Shown piece after piece: positions 41,001-52,405 of a DNA stretch of 64,000 nucleotides. A model generated the notes under the pieces. It made no database searches, was not told where the DNA came from, and saw only the letters and a list, made by a program, of their open reading frames with translations. How positions within the stretch are numbered: the first letter of the stretch is position 1; each line of letters opens with the position of its first letter. This DNA comes from Closterium sp. Naga37s-1 (Eukaryota > Streptophyta > Zygnematophyceae > Desmidiales > Closteriaceae): the NCBI GenBank assembly GCA_947471745.1, contig CANJKZ010000169.1:1310001-1374000 (forward strand), read 5' to 3'. The translations under genes were made by a program, and so were the position numbers.

Positions 41001-42567
41001 TGTCAGAATGTTATCTTATGCTCTAGCCTGTAGTGGGGTGCTCTATAGCGAGTACAACCCTTCTAGGGTTTGCTATTTGTATCCTCATTCTTGCTAGTGC
41101 AATCCTCTTCTTTCTTCTAAACTTTAACATGCTATCAGAGCAGGTCGATCCCCTTGGATCGATCCTGTGGGTGGGCTCACCACCTTGTTGCTTCCGCTGC
41201 AACTGCTACTGCTACCCTCTGTGCCGCACGCCCCGTGGCGTGCGGCAGTTTTTCTTCCCGCCGTGCGCCCCGAGGCGCGCGGCGGTTTTCTGCCCGCCGT
41301 GCGCCCCGAGGCGCGCGGCGGTTTTCTGCCCGCCGTGCGCCCCGAGGCGCGCGGCGGTTTTCTGCCCGCCGTGCGCCCCGAGGCGCGCGACGGGTTTCTG
41401 TCCCGTCACTCGCCGCGTCGCCCCCGGGAGGCGCTGCGACGGGCGACGGGGACCCGTCGCGCCGCCCAGGGGAGCCGCGCGCGGCCCCTGCTGCCCCGTC
41501 GCGCGGCCCTGCTGCCCCGTCGCGCTGCCCAGGGGAGCCGCGCGCGGCCCCTGCTGCCCCGTCGCGCGGCCCTGCTGCCCCGTCGCGCTGCCCAGGGGAG
41601 CCGCGCGCGGCCCCTGCTGCCCCGTCGCGCGGCCCCTGCTGCCCTGTCCCGGACCTGCCCCGGCCCCGACCTGCCCCGGCCCCGACCTGCCCCGGCCCAA
41701 CTCCCGTCGCCTGTCGAGGCGACCCTGGGAGGGGAGTCTACTGGGGGGCCGCGCGTTGCCCCCCCCCCCCCCTACCTCCCTACCCTGTTTTTAGGGTTTG
41801 GGGGGTGGGGGTTGGGGGGTGGCGGTTGGGGGGTGGCGGGTGTGTGGCGTCGCCTGCTCCTCCTCCTCCTTCGTCTCCCACTGCTGCAGCTAACGCTGAG
41901 GGGGGGTGGACGTGTTGGAGCCGGTGGAGTGGTACTAAGGGGGGGTGAAGGGGGAGTGGAGCTAGCGGTGTAGCAGCGGGTATGTGCCAGGGGGGAGTGG
42001 GATAGTTTGGGGAAGCTGAATGGAGGTTGCCGTCGTGTCGCCAGCAGCACCTGTATTCCGGGGACTTCGTCCGGTAGCCCAGTCGTAGCCAGCTGTGCCA
42101 GCCGCCCGTGGGTCCGTTGCTCGTCTGCCGCTACTTTAGCCGCGGGGCCTGTTACTCCTGTATTCCGGGGACTTCGTCCGGTAGCCGCTGTGCCAGTCTG
42201 CCTCCTGTTGCCTGTGTGTCTGCAGCTTCAGCCGTCGCCTCCTATCTCCTCTCCTCTCACTCTCTCTCCTCCTCCTCACTTGCCCGTTGTGACTACCACT
42301 AGTTTTGCTCATAATTGTGAACTTAAACTATTGCTTCTTGAACTTGTGCTCAGAATGTGTGGTGACATTGTGATCCACCCTGAGCTTGTACTCCCTTGCT
42401 TACTCTGCTGATTACACCCCACTTTGGCTATGGGGGTGTGTCAGAATGTTATCTTATGCTCTAGCCTGTAGTGGGGTGCTCTATAGCGAGTACAACCCTT
42501 CTAGGGTTTGCTATTTGTATCCTCATTCTTGCTAGTGCAATCCTCTTCTTTCTTCTAAACTTTAACA
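41001..42567 (+). mobile_element. F2: non-autonomous LTR retrotransposon inside the E LTR
   Basis: 1,567 bp with 129-bp LTRs (41001-41129 and 42439-42567) running TGTCAGAATG...CTTTAACA and CACTT duplications (40996-41000 and 42568-42572). The primer site TGCTATCAGAGCAGG starts at 41130, and a GCTATGGGGGTG purine tract precedes the right LTR. The LTRs look identical. The interior is GC-rich, with four copies of a GCGCCCCGAGGCGCGCGGCG-type unit at 41265-41390. Near 42350 is CTCAGAATGTGTGGTGAC followed by GTGATCCACCCTGAGCTT, which is also found in the 3' untranslated part of copia E. No proteins encoded. Confidence 0.9.
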
Positions 42568-42769
42568 CACTTTAGGGTTTCCTACTTGTACTCCTCATGC
42601 TGCTCAATGCAATCATTCCTCGTTCTATCTTTCACATGGTTTCAGAGCAGGTTCCCTAGTGGGAACGTTTTTTTTTCAGGGCCCACCACGATCGTTTTTT
42701 TTCCTGCCCTGCCCGAAGCACGCCTCGCGCCTGCCTCACCTGCGCCGTCGCGCGCCCTGCCCTACTGCC

Positions 42770-43340
42770 GCCCGTAGCGGCCCTGCCCTCTCGGCCCCTC
42801 GCGGCCCTGCCCTAACGGCCCGTCGCGGCCCTGCCCTAACGGCCCGTCGCGGCCCTGCCCTAACGGCCCGTCGCGGCCCTGACCTCGCCGCACGTCGCGG
42901 CCCTGCCCTGCCGCCACCCGTCGCGGCCCTGCCCTCAGCCGCTCGTCGCGGCCCTGCTCTACCGCCGCCCCGTCGCGGCCCTGCCCTGCTGCCGCCCCGT
43001 CGCGGCCCTGCTCTGCCGCCGCCTCGTCGCGGCCCTGCCCTACAGCCGCCCCGTTGCGGCCCTGACCTAACCGCCCATCGCGGCCCTGCCCTGCACCCGC
43101 CCCTGGTAAGCGCCCCTGCTGCCCGTCGCGTCGCGCGCCCCTGCTGCCCGCCGCGCCGTGCGCCCCTGCAGCCCGTCCCGTCGCGCGCCCCTGCAGCCCG
43201 TCGCGTCGCGCGCCTCTGCAGCCCGTCGCGTCGCCCGTCGGCCCTGCCCGTGCCCGTCGCGTCGCCAGAGCGGGCTGCCCCAGCCCGCCGCGACGCCCGT
43301 CTGCCCTGCCTGCCTGCGCGCCGCCCCTGCCCGCCCCGCG
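42770..43340 (+). repeat. GC-rich tandem leader of copia E
   Basis: Roughly twenty degenerate copies of CGTCGCGGCCCTGCCCT(AACGGCC), then CCCCTGCAGCCCGTCGCGTC repeats. They fill the space between the primer site and where gag should start. The same repeat occurs at 54660-55070 in copia H. Confidence 0.9.
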
Positions 43341-44499
43341 ACGCGCCGCCTCGTGCAAGCCGCCCGCGCGCAGACCCTTCATCGCAAAAATCTAGGCCCT
43401 GTTGTGAATGGGGTGGTCTAATGGACCACTTTTCTCGATGGTTTCCAATCGCCATAAGCTGCTGTACATACCCTGTGCCAGAGTTTGGGGGCAACTTGGC
43501 GATTTTGCTACCGCAATCGACACTGCTTTGCCTATTTTGCGCGCAAGAAAACGCTTATCGCTGCTTCCTGGAATGTGCTTACGTCTGATCTACGGATGAA
43601 ATTCCAAGCGATTTAGTCGACGGTTCAGATCTTGCTTAACATTCATTCCTTTTTCTCGCGTCGCACTGCTTGACCCATTTGCTTCGGAGAGTGGATGTTC
43701 GATATTTCTTCATTGTTGCTGGACGTTCGATGTTTCGCAGATCTACGGCTCAAATTCTTTGGTCGACGTGCGATTTCGAACGTGGCCCCATTTCAGGAGG
43801 GATTGGTTACGTGCCTGTGGTTTATTCCGCTTTATGGGAAGCGCGAAAATTCTGACAGTCAGAACGGCTAATGGCGAAAATACATGTGAGGGTAACGCGA
43901 GTAGAAGTCTCGCAGACACGTAAATGCGAAAAATGTTCTGGTAACGTTGGCGAACGTTTTGTCCGCGGGACCTGTAAACTGACTGTTTCTTGCCTATTTA
44001 TGACTGTTACAGCAGTGAGTGCAGATTGCTTAGTCTTGAATTGGTAGGATAATAGGAGTCCAAAGTGTAACTCAGCACATAATAATCAAACGCCTAATTC
44101 TATGTTATATAAAATATTCAAGATCGAATTAGATAACAATTGCATCTATTATGCAAGGAGCTGGAAGGGGTGTATGAAAATCTTCAATATTTATTTGCGG
44201 TGGTCGACGTTGGTGTTCGTTGAACGTAACGTCGATTTGCGAACATGTGGTCGTCGGCAGCCTCTCCTCTAGTCGACCGAGTTTCATGGCCTACGAAGTT
44301 CTGCGGAGGTGCGTGAAAGTCGTCAAGGTGGTTTTGGCGAAGCCGAGCTACCGTTCGTGGCAACTTTTGTAGTAAGCGGGAATTAACTTCAGCATTCCCG
44401 AAGGTGCAGCAGTTTCGTACCTGCCACTACTGAAGCAACAATAGCAGCAATATCGGATCAGCCTATAAAGGGCAGGAAGGTCAACAGTCGCTAGTCAAC

Positions 44500-45239
44500 T
44501 GTCGCGACTGTTGACCATCTCGACCGAACGGTTACACGCGAAGAATGGCGACAGGCGTAACTGTCGACGAGCTCGTAGAGGACGCGGTCGACGAGCTCGT
44601 AGAGGACGCTTGTCGACGAGCCCGTAGAGAGGTGCTGGTATACGGGCTCTGTTCGACGTGCTCGTATAGGCGAATGCTGTTCGACGGAGCATCGTCGAGC
44701 TGGTCGACGTAAGTCAATTGACTGCGAAATCCGACGGGTAGGCGAATGTCGCCCAGGAGGTTTTCGCGAAGTCAACATGCGGAACGGCACCACGTGCTCG
44801 ACGGTGCACGGCTGGCAAAACCGTCGACACGTGTTCTACCTGGCACCTGCGCAATGTGCCTGGTGGCGCGTCCGTCTACCTGCACCTACTTGGTAGGTGC
44901 GTACATGCGCAGAAGTTCACCTGCCTCTGCGGCGCTGGCAGACCGATGTGGTGCAACGCTGACAGACTACTCTGCTGCAGCGTTGGCACGCCACCTTTCT
45001 GCTGCGCTGGCATAGTTCGCCCTGCACAGGGCTCGCTAGGTGTTGCACTGCCATTCTAGATATATCGACTTGTATGCCTCATTGTAATTCAATGTTCTCT
45101 CAATTTCTTAGTGAAACTCTTGCCAGATCTCTTTGTGAACACAACAAGTAGTGAGAACGCCTAGTACAACGCTACGATCACCCGCACAACCCCGTGCCTT
45201 CCTCCGTAATCCACTCCCGTTGTGTAGTGACTCTCTGCA
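44500..45239 (+). mobile_element. Diverged R1 relative, copy 5
   Basis: The right part matches the other R1 elements: GTGAAACTCTTGCCAGATCTC, then ACTCCCGTTGTGTAGTGACTCTCTGCA ending at 45239. The middle carries CTGCAGCGTTGGCACGCC as in copies 1-4 and GTCGACGAGCTCGTAGAGGA repeats. The left end was not identified. The bases after the end are TGCAC. A partial repeat of its interior follows at about 45250-45410. Confidence 0.55.
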
Positions 45240-45410
45240 TGCACAACGTGCACAACCGTCTACATGCTCTTGCGAAGTAGGTGCAAGCACATGCGCATAT
45301 ATTTACCTGCGGTTGCGAAGCTGACAAGTCGCCTTGCTGCAGTGTTGGCAAGCCGCTTTGGTGCAGCGCTGGCAGGTCGCTGACTTGCATTATTGGCAAG
45401 CCCTTCTAGT

Positions 45411-46280
45411 AGGAAGACGTTAACCGAAGAGAAAGGCCCCGCCCTCACTTTGGCGCAGCCGATCCCGCCGTCGACGAGAAGTTCGCGACGGATTGGTCGA
45501 CGAAATGAGCTTCTACATTTCGACGGAAGTTGCGATCAAGCAGGCTCTGCTCGACAGAATCTGGTCAACGAGCTCTGCACAACGAGCTCTGATCGACGAT
45601 CTCTGCGCGACGAGCTCCCGTCGAGGAGCGCTGGTCGACGATCCTGGTCAAAGAACTCTGGTCGAAGAGTTCGGGTCGAGGAGCTCTGCTCGGCGAACGC
45701 TGTTCGACCGAGCGATGTCGAGCTGATCGACCGAATTCGCAGAGGTGTGCGAAACTCTGCGGAGGCGTGCGAACTTTCGCCCAGGATGTTTAGGCGAAGT
45801 TCTACCTGCGGAACGGCATCACGTGGTCGACGGTGCGCACCTGGCGAAACCGACGACACGTTTTCTACCTGGCACCTGCACAATGTGCCTGATCGTGAAA
45901 CCGTCAACCTGCACCTACTTGGTAGGTGCGCACATCTGCGCAGATTGACAACCTGCGACTGCAGATAGTTACATGCGACTGCAGATAGTCACCTGCGATT
46001 GCAGTGCTGTCAGACCGCGCGTAGTGCAACTCTGGCAGACAACTCTGCTGCAGCGTTGGCAAGCCGCTCCTCTGCTGCGCTGGCAGATTTCGCCCTTGCT
46101 AGGTGTTGCATGCCATTCTAGTCCTTTTAATCAGCATGCCTCAACTGTACAATCAACTTTTCAATGCAAATTTTCTTTCAACTTCCTTAGTGGAAACTCT
46201 TGCAAATCTTCTCTGTGAACACAGCAAGCAGTAAGAACGCTAGTGCAAGCTACGATCACTTGCACAACCCCGTGCCCCAA
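45411..46280 (+). mobile_element. Diverged R1 relative, copy 6
   Basis: Starts near GTTAACCGAAGAGAAAGGCC, aligned with the TCAACGGGAG...GGCCCCGCCC start of the other copies, and retains GGAAACTCTTGCAAATCTTC at 46191. The 3' terminus is not recognisable: after CACAACCCCGTGCC the sequence departs from the family. Many GTCGACGAGCTC phrases fill the left half. Confidence 0.5.
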
Positions 46281-47430
46281 TCCTCGCGCGCTAGATGCAG
46301 AACAACAGCATTCTCAACCAATCCTGTCGCTAGACACAAATCAGTTACAGATCTCGAGTCGCTGCTGATCAGCGCGATTGGCCGTGATTTAAGTGCAGGT
46401 GAGCAGCTCAACCAGGCCGAATTTGACGTGCGACCCAACCAGCACCACATCGCACTCGATCCCTTCCAGTTCTGTCCCCGCCCCATCCCATACAAGGAAC
46501 CCACCTCACCCTGCCATTTCATTCTCCCAGCCTTCTCTATATCTCACTCGTCATTCCATCAGCTCTCTTCTATTACTCTCTCCCTCGTCGCTGTCTCTCG
46601 GATACAGCTCACCTCGCAATGCGTTCCAGTTCTGCTAAAATCGGTAGTTATTCCAGGCATGCGATGTCTGAACAAGTCGTCGTCGAAGTCCCACGTACAC
46701 TTGGTGCTAGATTTTTCTACACTTCTGTGCCAGTCGCAGATATAATAACTGACTGCCGTCTGTGCCTGCGTGTTGTGTTTCCCTTCCGTATTCCTTGCTC
46801 ATCATACCTCACGCCGTTCGTTTGTTGAATCGTGTGGCAGATGTGGTTATGTATTTAAAGCTTACTATAACGTTCGCAGGTATTGCAAGATCCGCCGCTC
46901 TTATGCTAACAGTGTGTGCTCACGGCATTTTCAGCAAGCCGTGTAAGTGTTGTTCCAGGCCGCAAGTTAATGTGTGACATTGTTTCTATGTGCAGGTGTA
47001 TTTTTAACGGCTCAAATATCCTAGCTGTTGATAAGATCTTCTAGCCTTTGTAGGCTAAAAAATGTGTAGGCAGTATATGGGTGTTTTGATAATGTATAAG
47101 CTATATTTATAATATTTCTTCTAGCAAACATTTTTCTCAAAGATTTGTCAACTGAAACGAAACAGCAGCATGTACCAAATAATTTTGTAGACGTTTATGT
47201 TCTTGAAAACGAGAATAAATGCTCCTGCTTCGTATGCTATTTTATAGGGTACCAATAAATTGAAATTTATAGCCGTCAAATTAAGAACCATGAATCTTCC
47301 TACAATAAATTTGCATTTACAGGCAGGCGATACATGCATGAAAATAGTTCTCACATACACGACCATACACGACCGTACATGACAATGTAGAACAGGTCAT
47401 GAATGGTCATACATGGCTGTTATAGTCAAT
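46281..47430. other. AT-richer stretch, nothing recognised
   Basis: Contains CT-rich sequence to 46600 followed by AT-rich sequence with several short ATG-led frames, none longer than about 70 codons or with family resemblance. It could be a piece of a host gene (5' region and first exon near 46619), but I cannot support that. Confidence 0.3.
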
Positions 47431-47569
47431 ATACAGCCCAACAATTCACGGGGCCCAAACGCCTACGAAGCGGCCTGCGTACAGCCCGCCAATTTAAAGC
47501 CATAAGCCCGCCATTTGCATGGCGATTATAGCTGTAAACTGCCATTTTTAAGGGCCACTTTTTTGAGAT

Positions 47570-47745
47570 GTTGCAGCCCGCGCGCCGCCCGTCTGCAGCC
47601 CGCGAGCCTCCCCTGCAGCCCGCGAACCGCCCCTGCAGCCAGCGCGCCTGCCTCTTGCAGCCAGCGCGCCTGCCTCTTGCAGCCAGCGCACTGCCCCTGC
47701 AGCCCGCGAGCCACCCCTGCAGCCCGCGAGCCACCTCTGCAGCGC
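47570..47745. repeat. Short GC-rich repeat (CTGCAGCCCGCGAGCC units)
   Basis: About eight copies of an 18- to 24-bp unit, CCCTGCAGCCCGCGAGCC or CTCTTGCAGCCAGCGCGCC. It is followed by AAATAAATAAATAATT and a run of about 14 A at 47789-47802. Confidence 0.8.
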
Positions 47746-47858
47746 CCAGTGCGCCCTGCCAAACCCTAAAATAAATAAATAATTATACAAAAAAAAAAAA
47801 AAGAGGAGCCCTATGTGCTGCTGCCCTAGGTGCTACTGCTGCTACTGGCGGTGGCCAG

Positions 47859-49679
47859 ATGCAGCTCCAGCGACGTCCGCGCGCGTCCCTCACGCCCCAG
47901 CAGCTTCGTGAGTGGTACGCTAGTTGGGGTTGTGGCGACGGTCGTAGTGGCAGTCGCCCTGGAGCTGGTCAGCCGGGAGCTTCTGGCAGTGGCCAGATGC
48001 AGCTGCAGCGGCGTCCACGCGAGACCCTTACGCCCCAGCAGCTTCGTGAGTGGTACGCTCAGAGTAGAGGGTCTCGGAGTACTGTTCGTTGCCCGTACGT
48101 CATTCGCACAGGTGATCGGGCTGGTCAGACTTGCGGGACGATTGGTCACACACAATCCCGCAGCTTCGCCTGTCTGAGCGACGCCTGGCGTACCGAGTTT
48201 GGCGACGAGGCTGAGCTCCCCAGCTGGGTGGAGCTGCTTAGGCAGAGGGTGGATTTCTTTGCTCTTGACTATGATGCTATCCTCACTGCCATGTATGCAT
48301 TGCCTACTAGTGCTGAGGGTGCCTGTTACCTGTGTTTACCGCCTGACCCAGGTATAGAGTCTCCTGCTCCAGGTGCTGGTGAGGCTGCTGCTCTAGGTGC
48401 TAGTGAGTCTACTGCTCTAGGTGCTGGTGAGACTGCTGCTCTAGGTGCTAGTGAGTCTACTGCTCCAGGTGCTGGTGAGTCTGCTCTCTCTGGTACTGCG
48501 CCTGCTGAGGCCTTGTACACCTTCACACTTGACTCAGGTGCTTCCCGCTCCTTCTTCCGCGACAGCACCACACTCACGCCGCTCAGTCGGCCGGTTGCAG
48601 TCTCCCTGGCGGACCCCTCTGGGGGCCCAGTCCTTGCGCTCTCCTCCACGGTTCTGCCGTGTCCGGCGGTTCCGTCTGGCTCACTGTCAGGTCTTCACTT
48701 CCCCTCGTTCTCTACGAACTTGGTGAGTGGAGCTGACCTCCAGGATGTGTGGGTTGACCAGTTCACTCCTCGAGGTCAGCGTGTGACCCACTGTACGTGC
48801 TCCCGGACTGGTCGGCACCTGGCCACGTTCACCCGAGCGCTTGGCTCGAGACTGTACACACTGACTACTGTGTCCCCTCAGGTAGCTGCGTCTGCGTCTG
48901 CGTCAGGTCAGCTAGCGGCCCCCTGCTCGTGTCGTGCTCTGTCGCACCAGACCGTTATTTGGCACCACCGTCTTGGTCACCCCTCGGTGCAGCGCCTTCG
49001 TGGCATGCACCGACGTGTCCTTGTCTCTGGTCTTCCCAGGGTTCTCCCTCCCCTCCCACCCTCGCCTGCTCCTCCCTGTCTTCCCTGTGTCGAGGGGCGG
49101 CAGCGCGCCGCTCCTCACTCCTCCTCGTTTCCCCCGACGACTGCTCCCCTGGAGACTCTCCACATGGACGTGTGGGGCCCAGCCCGCGTCCGTGGACAGG
49201 ACCGCGAGCGGTACTTTTTGCTGGTCGTGGACGACTACACGCGTTACACCACGGTCTTCCCCTTGCGCACCAAGGGTGAGGTCCCTGATGTTTTGATCCC
49301 TTGGATCCGCGCTGCCCGTCTCCAGCTCCGCGAGCGGTTCGAGACGGACTTTGCGGTCCTGCGTCTGCACTCTGACAGAGGTGGGGAGTTTGCCTCTGAC
49401 TTTCTGTGGGACTTTTGTCGTGGGGAGGGCATTCGCCAGACGTTCACGCTCCCGGCCTCACCGCAGCAGAATGGGATTGCTGAGCGCCGCATTGGCTTAG
49501 TCATGGAGGTCGCTCGTACCTCCATGGTCCATGCGGCTGCCCCCCATTTTCTGTGGCCGTTTGCGGTCCGATACGCTGCGCATCAGCTCAACCTCTGGCC
49601 CCGTGTCTCCTTGCCGGAGACCTCGCCTACACTGCGGTGGACGGGGAAGGTTGGCGATGCGTCGGTGTTCCGGGTCTAG
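47859..49679 (+). pseudogene. Copia E gag end, protease and integrase
   Basis: 606 codons, the longest intact B-type protease-integrase on the plus strand. A duplicated gag-tail block (LTPQQLREWYA twice, residues 10-70) precedes a Cys/His motif (CPYVIRTGDRAGQTCGTIGH). The protease site FTLDSGASRSFFRD is intact. The pre-integrase block reads WHHRLGHPSVQRLRG...CLPCVEGRQ. Integrase: MDVWGPARV, VVDDYTRYTTVF, HSDRGGEFASD and SPQQNGIAERRIG. It ends at TAG (49677-49679) after FRV, where related copies read RVWGS. Downstream 49680-49960 continues the integrase extension (LGFVPDAPGWPFYHP, VTFDEL) and then a C14 run shifts the frame. Confidence 0.85.
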
Positions 49680-49963
49680 GGTTCTCGTGCCTTTGTCCGC
49701 GATACGTCCGCGGACAAGCTCTCCGCCTGCGCTATTCCCTGTGTCTTCCTTGGCTTTGTCCCTGACGCGCCTGGCTGGCCGTTTTACCACCCCACCTCGC
49801 GCCGAGTCCTGCCTTCTCAGGACGTCACGTTCGACGAATTGGTTCCCTTTTACCGTCTCTTTCCCTACCGCACTGCCCCTCTCCCCCCCCCCCGCCGCTC
49901 TTCCTTGCACCAGGTCCTCCTCCGGTAGACCCCCTCCCCCCTCAGGGTCCTGCTCCCTCAGGT

Positions 49964-52405
49964 ATGTCTCAGGTAGTCGCTGTTGAGCCTGTCGAGGTAG
50001 CAGGTGACTCTAGTGCTGCTACAGGGGGTGGTGTTGATGGGGGTGGTGCTGCTGGGGGTGCTGAGCCTGAGCGTGTGGAGTCTGGGGGTGCTGAGCCTGG
50101 GGTTGCTGAGACTGGGGGTGCTGAGTCTGTTGGAGGTACTGCTGGTGCTGGGGCTGGAGGCCCTGGAGCTGCTAGCACAGGAGGTACTGGAGGTGCTGGA
50201 GTTACTAGTCCTGGAGGTGCTGGAGTTACTCGTCCTGGAGGTCCCACTGGTGCCTCGCCCCAGCGGTCTAGCCGGCGGGAGCCTCTCTCACCACAGCAGT
50301 TGCGCGAGTGGTACGCTCCGCGCTGTAGCCTTCGGAGTGGCGCTGCTGGAGCTGGAGGCCCTGGAGCTGCTAGTCCTGGAGGTGCTGGAGGTACTGCTGG
50401 TACTGGAGGTACTGGAGGTGCTGGAGTTACTAGTCCTGGAGGTCCCACAGGTGCCTCGCCCCAGCAGTCTAGCCGGCGGGAGCCTCTCTCTCCACAACAG
50501 TTGCGCCAGTGGTACGCTCGGCGCTGTAGCCTCCGGAGTGGTGCTGCTGGAGCTGGAGGCCCTGGAGCTGCTAATGCTGGAGGTGCTGGTAATGCTGGCA
50601 CTGCTGGTCCCGGGGGTGCTCGTGCTGGTGGCGCTGGAGCTGCCGGAGCTGCTGGTGCTGCTCGAGGTGCTGGAGCTGCTAGTCCCGGAGGTGCTCGTAC
50701 TGGTGGTACTGGAGCTGCTGGAGCTGGTGGTGCTGCTGCTGCTGCTGCTGGAGGTGCTGGAGCCGCTGGTCCCGGAGGTGCTCGTACTGGAGGTACTGGA
50801 GCTGCTGGAGCTGGAGGTGCTGCTAGAGCTGGAGCTGCTGGACGTCCTGCTGGTGCTGGAGCTGCCGGAGGTGCTCGTACTGGAGCTGCCGGAGGTGCTC
50901 GTACTGGAGGTCCTGGAGCTACTGGAGCTGGAGGTGCTGCTGGAGCTGGAGCCGCTGGAGGTCCTGCTGGTGCTGGAGCTGCCGGAGGTACTCGTACTGG
51001 AGGTACTGGAGCTGCTCAGGCTGGTGGTGCTGCAGGAGTTGGAGCTGGAGGCGCTGGAGCTGTTGCTGCTGGAGGTGCTGCTGGAGCTGGAGACCCTGGA
51101 GCTGGGGGTACTGGTGCTGTCTCTGCTGGTTCTGGAGGCGCTGCGCAGCCACGGCCGTACTTCGTTCCACTCCTTCAGGAGGTTCTTGGCCTCCCGCCTT
51201 CTACTGGTCCCACTCTTCCCTTACTGTGTCCACAGCCTGCCCCGTCACAGTCGCAGCTACAGCCAGCCTCTCCCCTGCCTGGTCCCTCTCCTTACTCTGG
51301 GCCGACTAGAGGTCTTACGGAGCGTCGTGAGCCTGAGTCTCGTCATGCGTTGCCTGAGTCTCGTCCTGCGTTGCCTGAGTCTCGTCCTGCGTCGCCTGTT
51401 CGAGCTGTTCGCACTGGTCGTCGTGTTCCGCGTCCGCGTCCTCCTCCTGTCCCAGGCACGCACCTGATGGCACTTCGTCCGTCTACTGCTCCACAGCGTG
51501 TCCCTCTGCTGTCTCCTCCTGCGTCCTCTCTTACTGACCTTGCTGACCCGCCGTCAGACCTTGCTCGTGCTGCCAATCCTACTGTCACGCGTCTTCTCGC
51601 TACTGTTGTCACTAACCCTTCGTTTGAGTCCACTACTGCGTCTGCCCTTGTTGCTGAGCTTGTTGACTTTGCTGCCGCCTGTCGTCTAGACTACGCCGCT
51701 AGTCTTGTTGCTGAGTCTGAGTCTGTCTCTCCTCCGTCCGTCGGGGGTGAGTGTGCTCTTGGCATGGACGTCCTTGAGGACAGACAGGAGGACTTTGAGT
51801 GCTTTGCCGCTGCTTTACCTTATCTCGTGTCCATGCTGCTTGCCCCTGAGGGAGACCCGGATGCACCACACATCCCGACCCCGCGCTCTTACGCAGAGGC
51901 GATAGAGGGTCCCTACTCCTCTCAGTGGCAGACAGCCATGGACGCAGAGATGGCATCCTGGAAGTCCACATGCACCTACGTCGACGAGGTTCCCCCACCT
52001 GGGGCGAACATCGTCAGTGGCATGTGGATCTTCAGGGTGAAGCGGCCGCCGGGTTCTCCGCCTGTCTTCAAGGCGCGTTACGTTGCACGAGGCTTCAGTC
52101 AGAGAGAGGGAGTTGACTTCTTCCAGACCTTCTCCCCTACCCCGAAGATGACCACTCTTCGGGTTGTGCTGCACGTCGCTGCTCAGCGTGACTACGAGCT
52201 TCACTCTCTTGACTTCAGCACAGCCTTCCTACAGGGCAGCCTGCATGAGGAGATCTGGCTGCGCCGCCCACCTGGCTTCACTGGGTCGTTTCCTGCTGGT
52301 ACCCAGTGGAGCCTCAGACGGCCAGTTTACGGACTCTGCCAGGCGCCTCGTGAGTGGTACGACACACTGAGGACGACTCTTGCAGTTTGCTCCTTCTACT
52401 GCTGA
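49964..52405 (+). pseudogene. Copia E hinge and reverse transcriptase, first half
   Basis: 813 codons. About residues 20-400 are an Ala/Gly/Pro/Thr repeat (GAGAAGPGGARTGGTG-like), interrupted by two copies of SSRREPLSPQQLR-WYA-RCSLRS. Pol proper follows: MDAEMASWKSTCTYVDEVPP, SGMWIFRVKRPPGSPPVFKA, LDFSTAFLQGSLHEEIWLRR and PVYGLCQAPREWYDTLRTTL, then a frameshift and stop. The hinge in most copia elements is far shorter, so the repeat expansion is notable. Confidence 0.8.

Larger units (their letters stand above)
43385..47790. other. Block of unrelated DNA within copia E
   Basis: From CGCAAAAATCTAGGCC (43385) to the poly-A near 47800 the base composition drops sharply and no copia sequence is found, although the first half of gag should be here. 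It contains two diverged R1 relatives (below), an AT-rich region and a small GC-rich repeat. I found no clear edge duplication. It may be one or more nested insertions or a captured genomic segment. Confidence 0.55.

Noticed and set aside
46256..46745. Short ATG-led frame at 46619 as a host gene
   Set aside because: Less than 70 codons, no family resemblance and no splice evidence; only the absence of transposon sequence speaks for it.
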